Made by a program: the position numbers and the translations under genes. This document shows, one piece after another, positions 39,542 to 48,044 of a stretch of 64,000 bases of DNA; within the stretch, counting starts at the first letter, position 1, and each line of letters begins with the position of its first letter. The notes below the pieces were generated by a model that ran no database searches, was not told the origin of the DNA, and saw only the letters and a list, made by a program, of their open reading frames with translations. Origin of the DNA: Mesorhizobium sp. B2-3-12 (GTDB lineage Bacteria > Pseudomonadota > Alphaproteobacteria > Rhizobiales > Rhizobiaceae); contig NZ_VFVR01000001.1 in NCBI RefSeq assembly GCF_006442205.1, positions 1 to 64,000 on the forward strand, in the 5' to 3' direction.

Positions 39542-40576
39542 ATGCCCCGTTCTGTGATCGACGCGATCGGCAACACGCCTCTGATCCGCCTCAACAAAGC
39601 TTCTGAAGCAACCGGCTGCGAGATCCTGGGCAAGGCCGAGTTCATGAATCCGGGACAGTCGGTCAAGGATCGCGCCGGACTGTTCATCATCCGCGACGCC
39701 GAACAACGCGGCCTGCTGAAGCCGGGCGGTGTCATTGTCGAGGGAACGGCCGGCAACACCGGCATCGGGCTGACGCTCGTCGCCAAGGCGCTCGGATACC
39801 GCACCGTCATCGTCATCCCGGATACGCAAAGCCAGGAAAAGAAGGACGTGATCCGGCTGCTCGGCGCCGAGCTGATCGAAGTGCCGGCCGTGCCCTACAA
39901 GAACCCCAACAATTACGTGAAGCTATCAGGGCGGCTGGCCGAGCAGATGGCCGGATCCGAGGCGAATGGCGCCATCTGGGCAAATCAGTTCGACAATGTC
40001 GCCAACCGCGATGGCCATATCCGCACCACGGCGCAGGAAATATGGACCCAGACCGGCGGCAAGGTCGACGGCTTTGTTTCGGCGGTGGGTTCGGGCGGAA
40101 CGCTGGCCGGTGTCGCGTTCGGGTTGAAAGCCAAGAGCAAGGATGTGAAAATCGCGCTGGCCGATCCGCTGGGCGCCGCGCTCTACAGCTTCTACACCAG
40201 CGGTGAACTGAAATCCGATGGCAACTCGATCACCGAAGGTATCGGCCAGGGCCGCATCACCGCCAATCTCGACGGGTTCACGCCGGAGTTCTCCTATCAA
40301 ATCCCGGACGAGGAAGCGCTACCGATCATCTTCGATCTCATCCAGGAAGAGGGGCTCTGCGTCGGCGGCTCGACTGGCATCAACATTGCCGGCGCGATGC
40401 GGCTGGCCAGGGAATTGGGCCCGGGCCACACCATCGTGACCATCCTTTGCGACTACGGCACGCGCTACCAGTCTAAATTGTTCAATCCGGAATTCCTGCG
40501 GGAGAAGAACCTGCCTGTGCCAAGCTGGATGGAGCTCAAAAGCAAGATCTCGGTGCCGTTCGAAAAGGTCGCGTGA
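39542..40576 (+). CDS. cysK: Cysteine synthase A
   Basis: This 344-residue PLP enzyme (O-acetylserine sulfhydrylase) has Lys42 in GQSVKDRAG as the cofactor lysine, EGTAGNTGIGLTLVAKALGY for phosphate binding, and SAVGSGGTLAGVA. At 344 residues it is a little longer than the enterobacterial CysK (323). AAGGAATCCTGA precedes the ATG. It overlaps the AlaX-type gene and lies upstream of a sulfurtransferase gene, so the group looks like a sulfur/amino-acid operon. Confidence 0.95.
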   Translation: MPRSVIDAIGNTPLIRLNKASEATGCEILGKAEFMNPGQSVKDRAGLFIIRDAEQRGLLKPGGVIVEGTAGNTGIGLTLVAKALGYRTVIVIPDTQSQEKKDVIRLLGAELIEVPAVPYKNPNNYVKLSGRLAEQMAGSEANGAIWANQFDNVANRDGHIRTTAQEIWTQTGGKVDGFVSAVGSGGTLAGVAFGLKAKSKDVKIALADPLGAALYSFYTSGELKSDGNSITEGIGQGRITANLDGFTPEFSYQIPDEEALPIIFDLIQEEGLCVGGSTGINIAGAMRLARELGPGHTIVTILCDYGTRYQSKLFNPEFLREKNLPVPSWMELKSKISVPFEKVA

Positions 40577-41319
40577 TGGCGCACAGGACCGAAGCGCTGT
40601 TTCGCGACGACGCCTATCTCAAGACGGCTGACGCAACGGTCGTCGCCATCAACGAGCGCGGCGGCATCATCCTCGACCGAACAATCTTTTATGCCACTTC
40701 TGGTGGCCAGCCGGGCGACACCGGCCATCTCGAACGCACTGACGGCAGCCGCATCGCAATTGCCGCCACGATCACCGGCGAGACCAAGGACGAGATCATC
40801 CATGTGCCGGCGCCGGAGCAGGCGATGCCGGTGGTCGGCGAAACGGTGAAGCTCATCATCGACTGGGAGCGCCGGCACCTGCTGATGCGCATGCACGCGG
40901 CTTGCCACCTGCTTACCGTCGTCTGTCCGTTCCCGATCACCGGTGCGTCGGTCTCCGAGGACGACAGCCGCGTCGATTTCGACATTCCGGACGCCAGCTT
41001 CACCAGGGAAGAGGTGACTGCCGGCATGATGGACCTGGTGCGGGCGGATCATCCCATCTTCACCAGGCTGATCAGCGACGAGGAATTGGCCGCCAATCCT
41101 GGCCTGGTCAAATCCAAGAATGTTCGACCGCCGGTCGGCACGGGCAAGATCCGCCTGGTCTGCATCGGCGAGAATGGCGCGGTGGACAGCCAGCCCTGCG
41201 GCGGCACGCATGTGAAGAGCACTGGCGAAATCGGCGAAATTCACATCGGCAAGATCGAGAAGAAGGGCCGGGAGAACAGGCGCTTTCGCATTCGCTTCGG
41301 TCCGATGCCGGCGAACTGA
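40576..41319 (+). CDS. Alanyl-tRNA editing protein (AlaX type)
   Basis: This 247-residue protein is a free-standing editing domain homologous to that of AlaRS, which hydrolyses Ser-tRNA(Ala). The zinc-binding motifs are visible as HAACH (His107, His111) and CGGTH (Cys208, His212). ATG 40576 shares bases with the cysK stop (GTGATG), so translation is coupled; the upstream GTG 40573 is also possible. Its place next to cysK hints that it deals with toxic amino acids, but this is inference. Confidence 0.93.
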   Translation: MAHRTEALFRDDAYLKTADATVVAINERGGIILDRTIFYATSGGQPGDTGHLERTDGSRIAIAATITGETKDEIIHVPAPEQAMPVVGETVKLIIDWERRHLLMRMHAACHLLTVVCPFPITGASVSEDDSRVDFDIPDASFTREEVTAGMMDLVRADHPIFTRLISDEELAANPGLVKSKNVRPPVGTGKIRLVCIGENGAVDSQPCGGTHVKSTGEIGEIHIGKIEKKGRENRRFRIRFGPMPAN

Positions 41320-41355
41320 ACAGACACACACCGTCAGAAGGCGGCAGGAGGAAAA

Positions 41356-42237
41356 ATGGCCGAAGACAGTCCTTTCACGGTCGATGCGGACTGGCTGCAG
41401 CAGCGCCTAAGCCAGCCGGGGCTGACGATCATTGACGCCTCCTGGTACCTGCCTGCGCAAAAGCGCGATGCGCGCGCCGAATATGATGCGGCCCATATCC
41501 CGGGCGCCCGGTTCCTGGATCAGGATGCCGTTTCGGATTCCGACGCCGCTCTGCCGCATACGCTCGCATCGCCGCGGCATTTCGCCCAATATGTCGGCGC
41601 GATGGGCGTTTCGGCCGATGACACCATCGTCGTCTATGATGGGCCGGGCTTTTTCTCGGCGCCCCGGGCATGGTGGATGTTCCGCGTCATGGGCGTCTTC
41701 CAGACCTATGTTCTGGACGGCGGTTTCGACGGCTGGAAGGCGGCCGGCCGCCCGGACACGGCCGAGCCGACCAAGATCGCGCCGAGCGTGTTCCATGCCG
41801 ATTTCGATGCCGCGCGCGTCGTCGGCCTGGCCGACATGCGCCGGATCGTCGATACCGGTGAAAGTCAGATTGCCGACGCGCGTGGGGCAGGGCGCTTTAC
41901 CGGTGCCGAGCCCGAGCCCCGCGCAGGCATCCGCTCCGGCCACATGCCAGGCGCCCGCAACGTGCCCTATTCGGCGCTTTCCGAAAACGGCAGGCTGCTG
42001 CCGAAGGACCGTTTGCGCAAGGTGATAGAGGACGCCGGTATAGATCTGTCCAAACCCGTGGTCACATCCTGCGGCTCCGGTGTCACAGCCGCGGCGGTCA
42101 CGCTGGCGCTGGAGACGCTTGGCCACACTGAAAACAGGCTTTATGACGGTTCATGGACCGAATGGGGCGGGCTCTCCGATACCCCTGTCGTGACCGGCCC
42201 AGCGGCGGCCGGCCCAGCGCTGGCCGGCAAGGAATGA
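41356..42237 (+). CDS. sseA: 3-mercaptopyruvate/thiosulfate sulfurtransferase (SseA-like)
   Basis: This 293-residue protein has two rhodanese domains. The catalytic cysteine, Cys239, lies in TSCGSGVTAAAVTLALETLG. The N-terminal rhodanese copy begins TIIDASWYLPA and lacks an active cysteine, as usual for the family. It transfers sulfur from 3-mercaptopyruvate or thiosulfate to thiols. GGCAGGAGGAAAA precedes the ATG. It lies 36 bp after the AlaX gene. Confidence 0.92.
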   Translation: MAEDSPFTVDADWLQQRLSQPGLTIIDASWYLPAQKRDARAEYDAAHIPGARFLDQDAVSDSDAALPHTLASPRHFAQYVGAMGVSADDTIVVYDGPGFFSAPRAWWMFRVMGVFQTYVLDGGFDGWKAAGRPDTAEPTKIAPSVFHADFDAARVVGLADMRRIVDTGESQIADARGAGRFTGAEPEPRAGIRSGHMPGARNVPYSALSENGRLLPKDRLRKVIEDAGIDLSKPVVTSCGSGVTAAAVTLALETLGHTENRLYDGSWTEWGGLSDTPVVTGPAAAGPALAGKE

Positions 42238-42242
42238 CGACG

Positions 42243-42806
42243 ATGGAAAATGGCGTGCTGCAGGACATTGAAGTCACAGTGACTTTTCTGGAGATGCATG
42301 CCCCGCCGGCCGTCTCGCCGCCGGTGCCCTACAATCGCCAGGTCGCACTGCTGAAGACCAGGGACATTCCCCTGCATTTCTACCGCTACCTGATGGACCG
42401 GGTGGGGCGCAAATGGCACTGGGTGAATGTTCTGAGGCTGAACGACGATGAGCTGTCCGCCGGAATCCACCGCGAGGATCGCGACATCAGGGTGCTCTAT
42501 CTCGACGGTTCGCCGGCGGGCTTCTTTGATCTGAAGCCGCATCTGCCCGAGGAAGTCGAACTCGCCTATTTCGGCATGATGGAACACGCCACCGGGCAAG
42601 GCATCGGCCGCTGGTTCCTTGGCTCGGCGATTGCCGCGGCATGGTCGCATGGGCCGAAACGGGTGACGGTGCAGACCTGTACGCTCGACCACCCCGCAGC
42701 CCTGCCGCTCTATCAGAAGCTTGGTTTCAAGCCGGTGGCGCAGAAGAAGGAAGTCGTGCACCCGCTGCCATTCGCCGAGCGTTCGGCCAGCGTCATGCGG
42801 CCGTAA
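42243..42806 (+). CDS. GNAT-family N-acetyltransferase
   Basis: This 187-residue protein resembles GNAT acetyltransferases: the acetyl-CoA binding part is ATGQGIGRWFLGSAIAAAWS, followed by TLDHPAALPLYQKLGFKPV, the classical C-terminal strand-helix. ATG 42243 has AAGGAATGACG at the right distance; the ATG at 42234 overlaps the previous stop but would put the SD at zero spacing. The substrate is unknown. It is coupled to the sulfurtransferase gene by a 5-bp gap. Confidence 0.85.
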   Translation: MENGVLQDIEVTVTFLEMHAPPAVSPPVPYNRQVALLKTRDIPLHFYRYLMDRVGRKWHWVNVLRLNDDELSAGIHREDRDIRVLYLDGSPAGFFDLKPHLPEEVELAYFGMMEHATGQGIGRWFLGSAIAAAWSHGPKRVTVQTCTLDHPAALPLYQKLGFKPVAQKKEVVHPLPFAERSASVMRP

Positions 42807-42907
42807 CTCCAGCCGCAAACCTGAACCTTCCGTTCATCGGCGCTTCAGCCTGGCTTTGGCATCTTGCCCGCATTGTCAAATGCGGCCGAGGCCGAAGGAG
42901 AAAAGAC

Positions 42908-43465
42908 ATGCTGACCCGACGTACTCTCGCCGCCGCGCTGATCGCGGCCATTGCCATGCCGAGCCTTGCCGCCGCCCAGGCGACGACGCCCTCGGCCGCG
43001 ACGATCGAGCGGAAGCTCGAGGCGGCCCCTCGGGTCAAGCTGCGGCCGAACGAGCGCGTCACCATCCGCGAATTCAAGCGCCGGCCGGACCTGCGCCGCA
43101 TGGCGCGCTCGATCGATATCCAGTCGATCAATTTCGCCTTTGGCTCAGCTGCCATTTCCACCTCGCAGTATGACAAGATCGAGAACATCGCCGATGCGCT
43201 GCGGCGCATCCTGCGCCGCGATCCAGGTGCGCGTGTGCTCATCGAGGGGCATACCGATGCGGTCGGTTCCTTCCAGTCGAACCAGGTCCTGTCGGAACAG
43301 CGCGCTGCCTCGCTGAAGCGTACGCTGGTGCGCGAATTCGGCGTGCCCGGCCATGCATTGGAAACCGTCGGCTATGGCGAGGAGTTCCTGCTCGTGCCGA
43401 CGCAGAACGAAAACTGGCAGAATCGCAGGGTGACGCTGCGCCGCTTCGACGATTTCATCAGATGA
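42908..43465 (+). CDS. Exported OmpA-family protein
   Basis: This 185-residue protein has a signal peptide (about residues 1-23, MLTRRTLAAALIAAIAMPSL then an Ala-rich cleavage site) and a C-terminal OmpA-like peptidoglycan-binding domain with IEGHTDAVGSFQSNQVLSEQ and RRVTLRRF. The region between is short and charged. GAAGGAGAAAAGAC precedes the ATG. It most likely anchors to the cell wall in the periplasm. There is no N-terminal barrel. Confidence 0.9.
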   Translation: MLTRRTLAAALIAAIAMPSLAAAQATTPSAATIERKLEAAPRVKLRPNERVTIREFKRRPDLRRMARSIDIQSINFAFGSAAISTSQYDKIENIADALRRILRRDPGARVLIEGHTDAVGSFQSNQVLSEQRAASLKRTLVREFGVPGHALETVGYGEEFLLVPTQNENWQNRRVTLRRFDDFIR

Positions 43466-43533
43466 TTTTCGAAGTTATTAGCCGACTTCGTTCACCTGCT
43501 CGATGATCCCGGCGGTCCGTGCCGGTGCTGGAC

Positions 43534-43565
43534 GGTGACCGATACGCGACACCGGATCGGTCACC
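43534..43565. other. 10-bp perfect inverted repeat
   Basis: GGTGACCGAT (43534-43543) and ATCGGTCACC (43556-43565) are perfectly complementary around a 12-nt loop. They lie in the 177-bp gap between the OmpA-like and DUF1203 genes. There is no T-run, so it may be an operator or a hairpin of unknown role. Confidence 0.45.
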
Positions 43566-43642
43566 GGATGGTTGGCGGGAATCGGGTGGGAAGCGTTGCC
43601 GCGAGCGCATAGTTTCCGGTCGACAGCACCGGAGATCTTGCC

Positions 43643-44110
43643 ATGACCATTCAGTTCACAGCGCTGCCGACCGACGATGTAAGAGCCCTGCAGCGCGGCG
43701 GCCCCGATGCCTATGGCCACACGCCCGAGCGGAAAATCTCCGACGGTGACGGCGTGCCATGCCGTCATTGTCTGAGCAATATCGCTGCCGGCGATGTCTA
43801 TCTCATCCTCGCCTATCGGCCATTTCCGAACCTTCAGCCCTATGCCGAAACAGGGCCGATCTTCCTGCACGCCGAGGAATGCGAGCGTGCCGTCGGCACA
43901 GGGGAGCCGCCGGAGATCCTCGAGAGCCCGGACTATATCGTGCGCGGCTATGGCAGCGATGATCGCATCGTCTATGGCAGCGGTGGCGTCATCCCGACCG
44001 AGGCAATCGCCGCGCGAGCCGAGACCTTGTTCAAGCGCGAAGACATTGCCTATGTGCATGTCCGCTCGGCGCGCAACAATTGCTACCAATGCCGGATCGA
44101 GCGCGTCTGA
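43643..44110 (+). CDS. DUF1203 family protein
   Basis: This 155-residue protein matches DUF1203 by its overall pattern: MTIQFTALPTDDVRALQRGG, a CRHCL pair of cysteines near residue 41, AYRPFPNLQPYAETGPIFLH and a C-terminal NNCYQCRIERV. The cysteines and histidine suggest metal binding. Function is unknown; no signal peptide is visible. It stands alone between an OmpA-like gene and a terminator. Confidence 0.82.
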   Translation: MTIQFTALPTDDVRALQRGGPDAYGHTPERKISDGDGVPCRHCLSNIAAGDVYLILAYRPFPNLQPYAETGPIFLHAEECERAVGTGEPPEILESPDYIVRGYGSDDRIVYGSGGVIPTEAIAARAETLFKREDIAYVHVRSARNNCYQCRIERV

Positions 44111-44208
44111 CGAAGCTGTCGTACTCCCGTCGCATTGTTTCTGTAGAAAGCCAGTATCGATTGATTGGTCGACCGCGGATGAACCGGCGGCAAATCTCGA
44201 TATCGAGG

Positions 44209-44234
44209 AAGCGGGGCTTTGGCTCCGCTTTTTT
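44209..44234 (+). terminator. Terminator after the DUF1203 gene
   Basis: AAGCGGGG (44209-44216) pairs with CTCCGCTT (44223-44230; one G/T wobble) around a 6-nt loop, followed by TTTT. It lies about 100 bp after the DUF1203 stop. Confidence 0.65.
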
Positions 44235-44261
44235 GTTGCCTGCGTTCAGCCCCAAGTCTTC

Positions 44262-44293
44262 TTCGCGCAAGAAAAAATTCGCGCAAGAAAAAA
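44262..44293. repeat. 16-bp tandem duplication
   Basis: The unit TTCGCGCAAGAAAAAA occurs twice in direct succession (44262-44277 and 44278-44293). The A-run of the second copy forms the T-tract of the terminator for the minus-strand outer membrane protein gene. Looks like a slippage product. Confidence 0.6.
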
Positions 44294-44318
44294 AACCCGC
44301 CGGCATGGCCGACGGGTT
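44288..44318 (-). terminator. Terminator of the tandem-barrel outer membrane protein gene
   Basis: On the minus strand AACCCGTCGGC pairs with GCCGGCGGGTT (one mismatch) around a 3-nt loop, followed by TTTTTT. It lies 22 bp beyond the stop of the outer membrane protein gene at 44341. Confidence 0.85.
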
Positions 44319-44340
44319 CCGATTGTTTGCCTGGAGGGGC

Positions 44341-45645
44341 TTAGTTGAACTTGTACTTCGCGCCGATACGCACGGTATGGAAGGAAGCCTTGGAAGTGAC
44401 GGAGTCGTCGGGGAGACCGAGATCCGACGAGAAATCCTTCTTGGCGAACTGCGAATAGCGATATTCCAGTCCGAGCGTGACGTTGCTGGACACAGCCGTT
44501 TCCAGACCGCCACCAACCGAGAAGCCGCTGGAACCCCAGTCGATGATATCACCGACCGGATCGGAAGCGTTGAGATCGAAATGCTGCCAGCTGTAGCCAG
44601 CCAGCGCATAAGCGAGGGTCGATTCGTTCATCTTCATGCCGACGCGGCCCAGCACATCGAAGCCGTAGTCCGTATCCAGATTGATCGAGCCGCCTGGAAT
44701 ATCGAGCTGGCTGGTCATGCCCGAATAGCGAGCATCAACCATGACGCCGGCAACCCAGCTGCCGAAGTCGTGATCATAACCGACGTTCAACTCGCCAAGC
44801 ACGCCTTCGCCACCAAGGCCGTTGAACTTGGCACCGAGAAGCGGCGGGATTTCGAGCTGGTGCACAGATGCGCCGGCACCCAAGCCACCACCTATGTAGA
44901 AGCCGGTCCAGTTGTAGGCGGGCGTTTCAAACGAAGTGGCTGCGCCGTTCTGCGCTCCGAAGCGATAGCTGGCGGCAACCTGGAATGTGTGACGCGACGT
45001 GTCGAGATTGAGGGCGCCGTCCGGCGAAGGAATGCCGGCCTCGGAAAGGAGATCGTCCTTGGTGCCGAAGCGGGTGTAGCGGTATTCCGTCTTGATCGTC
45101 CAGTTGCTGTTGATCGCGGTTTCGAGACCACCACCGACGAAATATCCACTCTGGTCCCAATCGAAGCCGAAGCCGGCATTGGTATCAAGCTTGTACTTCT
45201 GCCAGGAATAGCCGCCCATGACGTAGCCCAGCGTATTCGGCGTGATCAGGTAACCAGCACGCAAACCGGCGTCGAAGCCGTATGTCTCCTGAATAGAGGC
45301 GTTGAAAGGGCCGACATCCAGCGAGGTTTCAATGTTGCCGACATGTACATCGACAAGCCCGCCCAGAAGGAAGCGGGGCGACACCATGTAGTCGTAACCG
45401 GCGGTAAGCTCGCCGTAGACGCCTTCACCGCCGATGCCATCCAAAGACACACCGGAGATGAAATCGCTGCTGAGCTTGTGCGAGTTGGCTCCGGCGCCGA
45501 CACCAAAGCCAACATAAACGCCGCTCCAGTCGAAACCGGAGGTCTCGACCGGCTGCACGACATCAGCCGCGTGCGCGGCCGACATAATTGCCACCGCCGA
45601 CACTGCACCAAGAAGAATAGATTTCGCTGAAACGCGAATAAACAT
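44341..45645 (-). CDS. Outer membrane beta-barrel protein with two tandem barrel repeats
   Basis: This 434-residue protein has a signal peptide (MFIRVSAKSILLGAVSAVAI, cleavage after AHA near residue 26) and two homologous halves of about 200 residues. Each half has W-[ST]-G-[VF]-Y-[VI]-G near its start, GGEGVxGEL, GYSWQ, GGGLETA and a final aromatic beta-strand: the first ends VAASYRFG, the second ends IGAKYKFN. Each half resembles a full 8-stranded Omp25/Omp31-type barrel, so this is a tandem fusion, either two barrels or one 16-stranded barrel. ATG 45645 is preceded by AGGGGTACGGCT on its strand. It stands alone between two terminators. Confidence 0.88.
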   Translation of the reverse strand: MFIRVSAKSILLGAVSAVAIMSAAHAADVVQPVETSGFDWSGVYVGFGVGAGANSHKLSSDFISGVSLDGIGGEGVYGELTAGYDYMVSPRFLLGGLVDVHVGNIETSLDVGPFNASIQETYGFDAGLRAGYLITPNTLGYVMGGYSWQKYKLDTNAGFGFDWDQSGYFVGGGLETAINSNWTIKTEYRYTRFGTKDDLLSEAGIPSPDGALNLDTSRHTFQVAASYRFGAQNGAATSFETPAYNWTGFYIGGGLGAGASVHQLEIPPLLGAKFNGLGGEGVLGELNVGYDHDFGSWVAGVMVDARYSGMTSQLDIPGGSINLDTDYGFDVLGRVGMKMNESTLAYALAGYSWQHFDLNASDPVGDIIDWGSSGFSVGGGLETAVSSNVTLGLEYRYSQFAKKDFSSDLGLPDDSVTSKASFHTVRIGAKYKFN

Positions 45646-45705
45646 AGCCGTACCCCTAATCAATAAGCCCAAGGTGTTCCTAGCAGGGAGTCGGCCAAAA
45701 CAGGT

Positions 45706-45733
45706 ATGATAAAAATGCAACAATGGGAGGCAA
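45706..45733 (-). promoter_or_regulatory. Candidate promoter of the outer membrane protein gene
   Basis: On the minus strand TTGCCT (45728-45733), 16 bases, TATCAT (45706-45711) lie about 60 bp before the ATG at 45645. The boxes resemble a sigma-70 promoter but spacing is one short of ideal, so support is moderate. Confidence 0.38.
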
Positions 45734-45798
45734 AGTGCCCTTACGGCACACGCTTCGAGGCGGCCTCAAGAAAGCGGATCGGCGCGTCATTACCAAAG

Positions 45799-45829
45799 CA
45801 AAAAAGCCCGCCGGAGCGAACCGGCGGGC
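45799..45829 (-). terminator. Terminator after alanine dehydrogenase
   Basis: On the minus strand GCCCGCCGG pairs perfectly with CCGGCGGGC (plus positions 45806-45814 and 45821-45829) around a 6-nt loop, followed by TTTTTTGC. It lies 31 bp beyond the ald stop. Confidence 0.88.
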
Positions 45830-45859
45830 AAGAGTGTAGGTTGACTTTTTCTGGGTGTA

Positions 45860-46975
45860 TCAGGCCGCGAGCACTGCTTTCGGCTCGACCAGTTCGTAGC
45901 CGAGCGCCTCGGCGACCGCGCGGTTGGTGATTTTGCCCTTGTGGACATTGAGGCCGTTGCGCAAGTGGTGGTCGTCGACCAGAGCCTTCAGACCCTTGTC
46001 GGCGAGTTGCAGGCCATAATGCAGCGTCGCGTTGTTCAGCGCATGCGCCGAGGTGACCGGCACGGCACCTGGCATGTTGGCGACGCAATAGTGGATGACG
46101 CCGTCAACCTCGTAGGTCGGTTCGGCGTGGGTGGTGGCATGAGAGGTCTCGAAGCAGCCGCCCTGGTCGATGGCGACGTCGACCAGCACCGAGCCCTTCT
46201 TCATGCCCGACAGCATTTCGCGGCTGACCAGCTTCGGCGCGGCTGCGCCCGGGATGAGGACGGCGCCGACGACGATGTCGGCCGAGAAGCATTCTTCCTC
46301 GAGCGCCTCGACGGTGGAGTAACGGGTGTGGACCCGGCCGGCGAAGAGATCGTCGAGTTGGCGCAGGCGCGGGATGGAGCGGTCGATGATGGTGACGTCG
46401 GCGCCGAGGCCGGCCGCCATGCGGGCCGCGTGCAGGCCGACGACCCCGCCGCCGAGCACGGTGACCTTGCCCGGCAGCACGCCCGGCACGCCGCCGAGCA
46501 GCACGCCGCGGCCGCCATTGGCCTTCTGCAGCGCTGTGGCGCCGGCCTGGATCGACAGGCGGCCGGCGACTTCCGACATCGGCGCCAAGAGCGGCAGGCC
46601 GCCACGATCGTCGGTCACGGTTTCATAGGCGATCGCCGTGACTCCCGAAGCGAGCAGGCCCTTGGTCTGCTCCGGATCCGGAGCCAGGTGAAGATAGGTG
46701 TAGAGGATCTGGCCTTCGCGCAGCTGCACCCACTCATTGGGCTGCGGCTCCTTGACCTTGACGATCATGTCCGATTTGGCGAACACGTCCGCGGCCGTCT
46801 TGGCGATGATGGCGCCGGCGGCGCGATAGGCGTTGTCATCGGCACCGATGCCGGCGCCCGCGCCGGCCTCGACCAGAACCTCATGGCCGTGGGCGACATA
46901 TTCGCGAACCGAGCCGGGCGTGAGGCCGACACGGTATTCGTGGTTCTTGATTTCCTTGGGGCAGCCGACGCGCAT
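45860..46975 (-). CDS. ald: Alanine dehydrogenase
   Basis: This 371-residue NAD enzyme interconverts alanine and pyruvate plus ammonia. It begins [20 protein letters not shown], has the substrate-binding part [20 protein letters not shown], the NAD motif [20 protein letters not shown] near residue 173, and [20 protein letters not shown]. Length equals the family standard. The divergent Lrp-type gene 157 bp upstream is the likely regulator. Confidence 0.97.
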   Translation of the reverse strand: MRVGCPKEIKNHEYRVGLTPGSVREYVAHGHEVLVEAGAGAGIGADDNAYRAAGAIIAKTAADVFAKSDMIVKVKEPQPNEWVQLREGQILYTYLHLAPDPEQTKGLLASGVTAIAYETVTDDRGGLPLLAPMSEVAGRLSIQAGATALQKANGGRGVLLGGVPGVLPGKVTVLGGGVVGLHAARMAAGLGADVTIIDRSIPRLRQLDDLFAGRVHTRYSTVEALEEECFSADIVVGAVLIPGAAAPKLVSREMLSGMKKGSVLVDVAIDQGGCFETSHATTHAEPTYEVDGVIHYCVANMPGAVPVTSAHALNNATLHYGLQLADKGLKALVDDHHLRNGLNVHKGKITNRAVAEALGYELVEPKAVLAA

Positions 46976-47057
46976 TGTCTTCTCCTGATCCGGGCCCTTT
47001 TGGGCTCACTCCCTGTATTGGCGCAGTGAACCATGAATCGGTGCGCAGGTGTTTGCG

Positions 47058-47119
47058 AATGCACTTGCGGGAGAGTGAGTCCTTCGATAATCGTTGCGTC
47101 AAATGCACTGATATTCGCA
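47058..47119. promoter_or_regulatory. Repeated sites between ald and the Lrp-type regulator
   Basis: AATGCACT occurs directly repeated at 47058-47065 and 47102-47109, 44 bp apart (about four helical turns), and TGCGAAT (47054-47060) with ATTCGCA (47113-47119) forms a widely spaced inverted repeat. Such spaced sites suit a looping Lrp-type octamer. This is inferred from pattern and position only. Confidence 0.45.
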
Positions 47120-47132
47120 GGAATCACGAAGA

Positions 47133-47606
47133 ATGCCGCTCGACAGGATTGATATCGCCATTCTGGAGACATTGCAGAAGGATGGCCGGATGCCGAACGC
47201 GGCTCTTGCGGAAAAGGTCGGTCTGTCGCAGTCGGCCTGCTCGCGCCGGCTCGACAATCTGGAGAAGTCCGGGACCATCCGCGGTTATCACGCCCGGCTT
47301 TCCAACGCGGCCCTTGGCCACCAGATGACCGCGATCGTCCACATATCGCTCTCCGGCCAGTTCGAGAAGACGCTGTCGGATTTCGAGGCGGCGATCAAGC
47401 GTTGCCCCAACGTGCTGTCGTGCCACCTGATGTCGGGCGAGTACGACTATATCCTCAGGATCGCGGCCAAGGATCTCGTCGACTACGAGCGTATCCACAA
47501 GGAATGGCTGTCGGCGATGCCGCATGTAACGAAGATCAATTCGTCATTCGCCTTGCGCGAAATCGTCGACCGGACGGCAATGGGCCTGAAGCCGGAAATG
47601 GCTTAA
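47133..47606 (+). CDS. Lrp/AsnC-family transcriptional regulator
   Basis: This 157-residue regulator has the N-terminal helix-turn-helix (LDRIDIAILETLQKDGRMPN, then LAEKVGLSQSACSRRLDNLE) and a C-terminal RAM domain with SCHLMSGEYDYILRIAAKDL. It is divergent from ald, so it is most likely an alanine-responsive activator like AldR/Lrp (inference). Its stop TAA overlaps tail-to-tail with the stop of the minus-strand gene at 47603. Confidence 0.92.
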   Translation: MPLDRIDIAILETLQKDGRMPNAALAEKVGLSQSACSRRLDNLEKSGTIRGYHARLSNAALGHQMTAIVHISLSGQFEKTLSDFEAAIKRCPNVLSCHLMSGEYDYILRIAAKDLVDYERIHKEWLSAMPHVTKINSSFALREIVDRTAMGLKPEMA

Positions 47607-48016
47607 CGCCAAAGGCACACCCGGACGTCTTTCCCGAGATAGCATGCGCCGTCGCGGCGAAGGTCTTCCCAGCGTTCATCGCCGTGAGTCGCGCGGATGT
47701 CCGAGTTACCGTAGCCGCTCCAAACATCACCGTCTTTGTAGACGGCTGCCCAGTAATCCTCGGACATTTCACCAGCCCCACTATGCGTATCGGGATAGTC
47801 GATACCTGCAAAAACCTGCCGGGGTCCCTGGATATTGAAATCGCCGCCCTTCTCGATCTGATAGGAGCATTTTCCCGATATACGCGTCTGGCCGTCAACA
47901 ACGAGCAGGCAACGGCCCCATTTATAGCCGCTCGGCAAGCGATGCCGTGATTGCGCAGGCGCGGGCGACAAGGACAACGCAATTGCAAGCCCAGCCGTTA
48001 CAGTTCGTCCGATCAT
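47603..48016 (-). CDS. Uncharacterised exported protein
   Basis: This 137-residue protein has a signal peptide (about MIGRTVTAGLAIALSLSPAP, cleavage likely after AQS) and a mature part with four cysteines (in GRCLLV, GKCSY, GACYLG and VCLW), which suggests disulfides in the periplasm. I do not recognise the family. ATG 48016 is used; TTG 48034 would add only six residues. It lies 28 bp after the cyclo-ligase gene on the same strand, so cotranscription is likely. Confidence 0.75.
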   Translation of the reverse strand: MIGRTVTAGLAIALSLSPAPAQSRHRLPSGYKWGRCLLVVDGQTRISGKCSYQIEKGGDFNIQGPRQVFAGIDYPDTHSGAGEMSEDYWAAVYKDGDVWSGYGNSDIRATHGDERWEDLRRDGACYLGKDVRVCLWR

Positions 48017-48044
48017 CTCATCACCCGTTGTCAAGCAGCCGATC

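Noticed and set aside
44262..44293. A short CRISPR-like or mobile repeat
   Set aside because: Only two directly joined 16-bp units without spacer; a slippage product is the simpler explanation.
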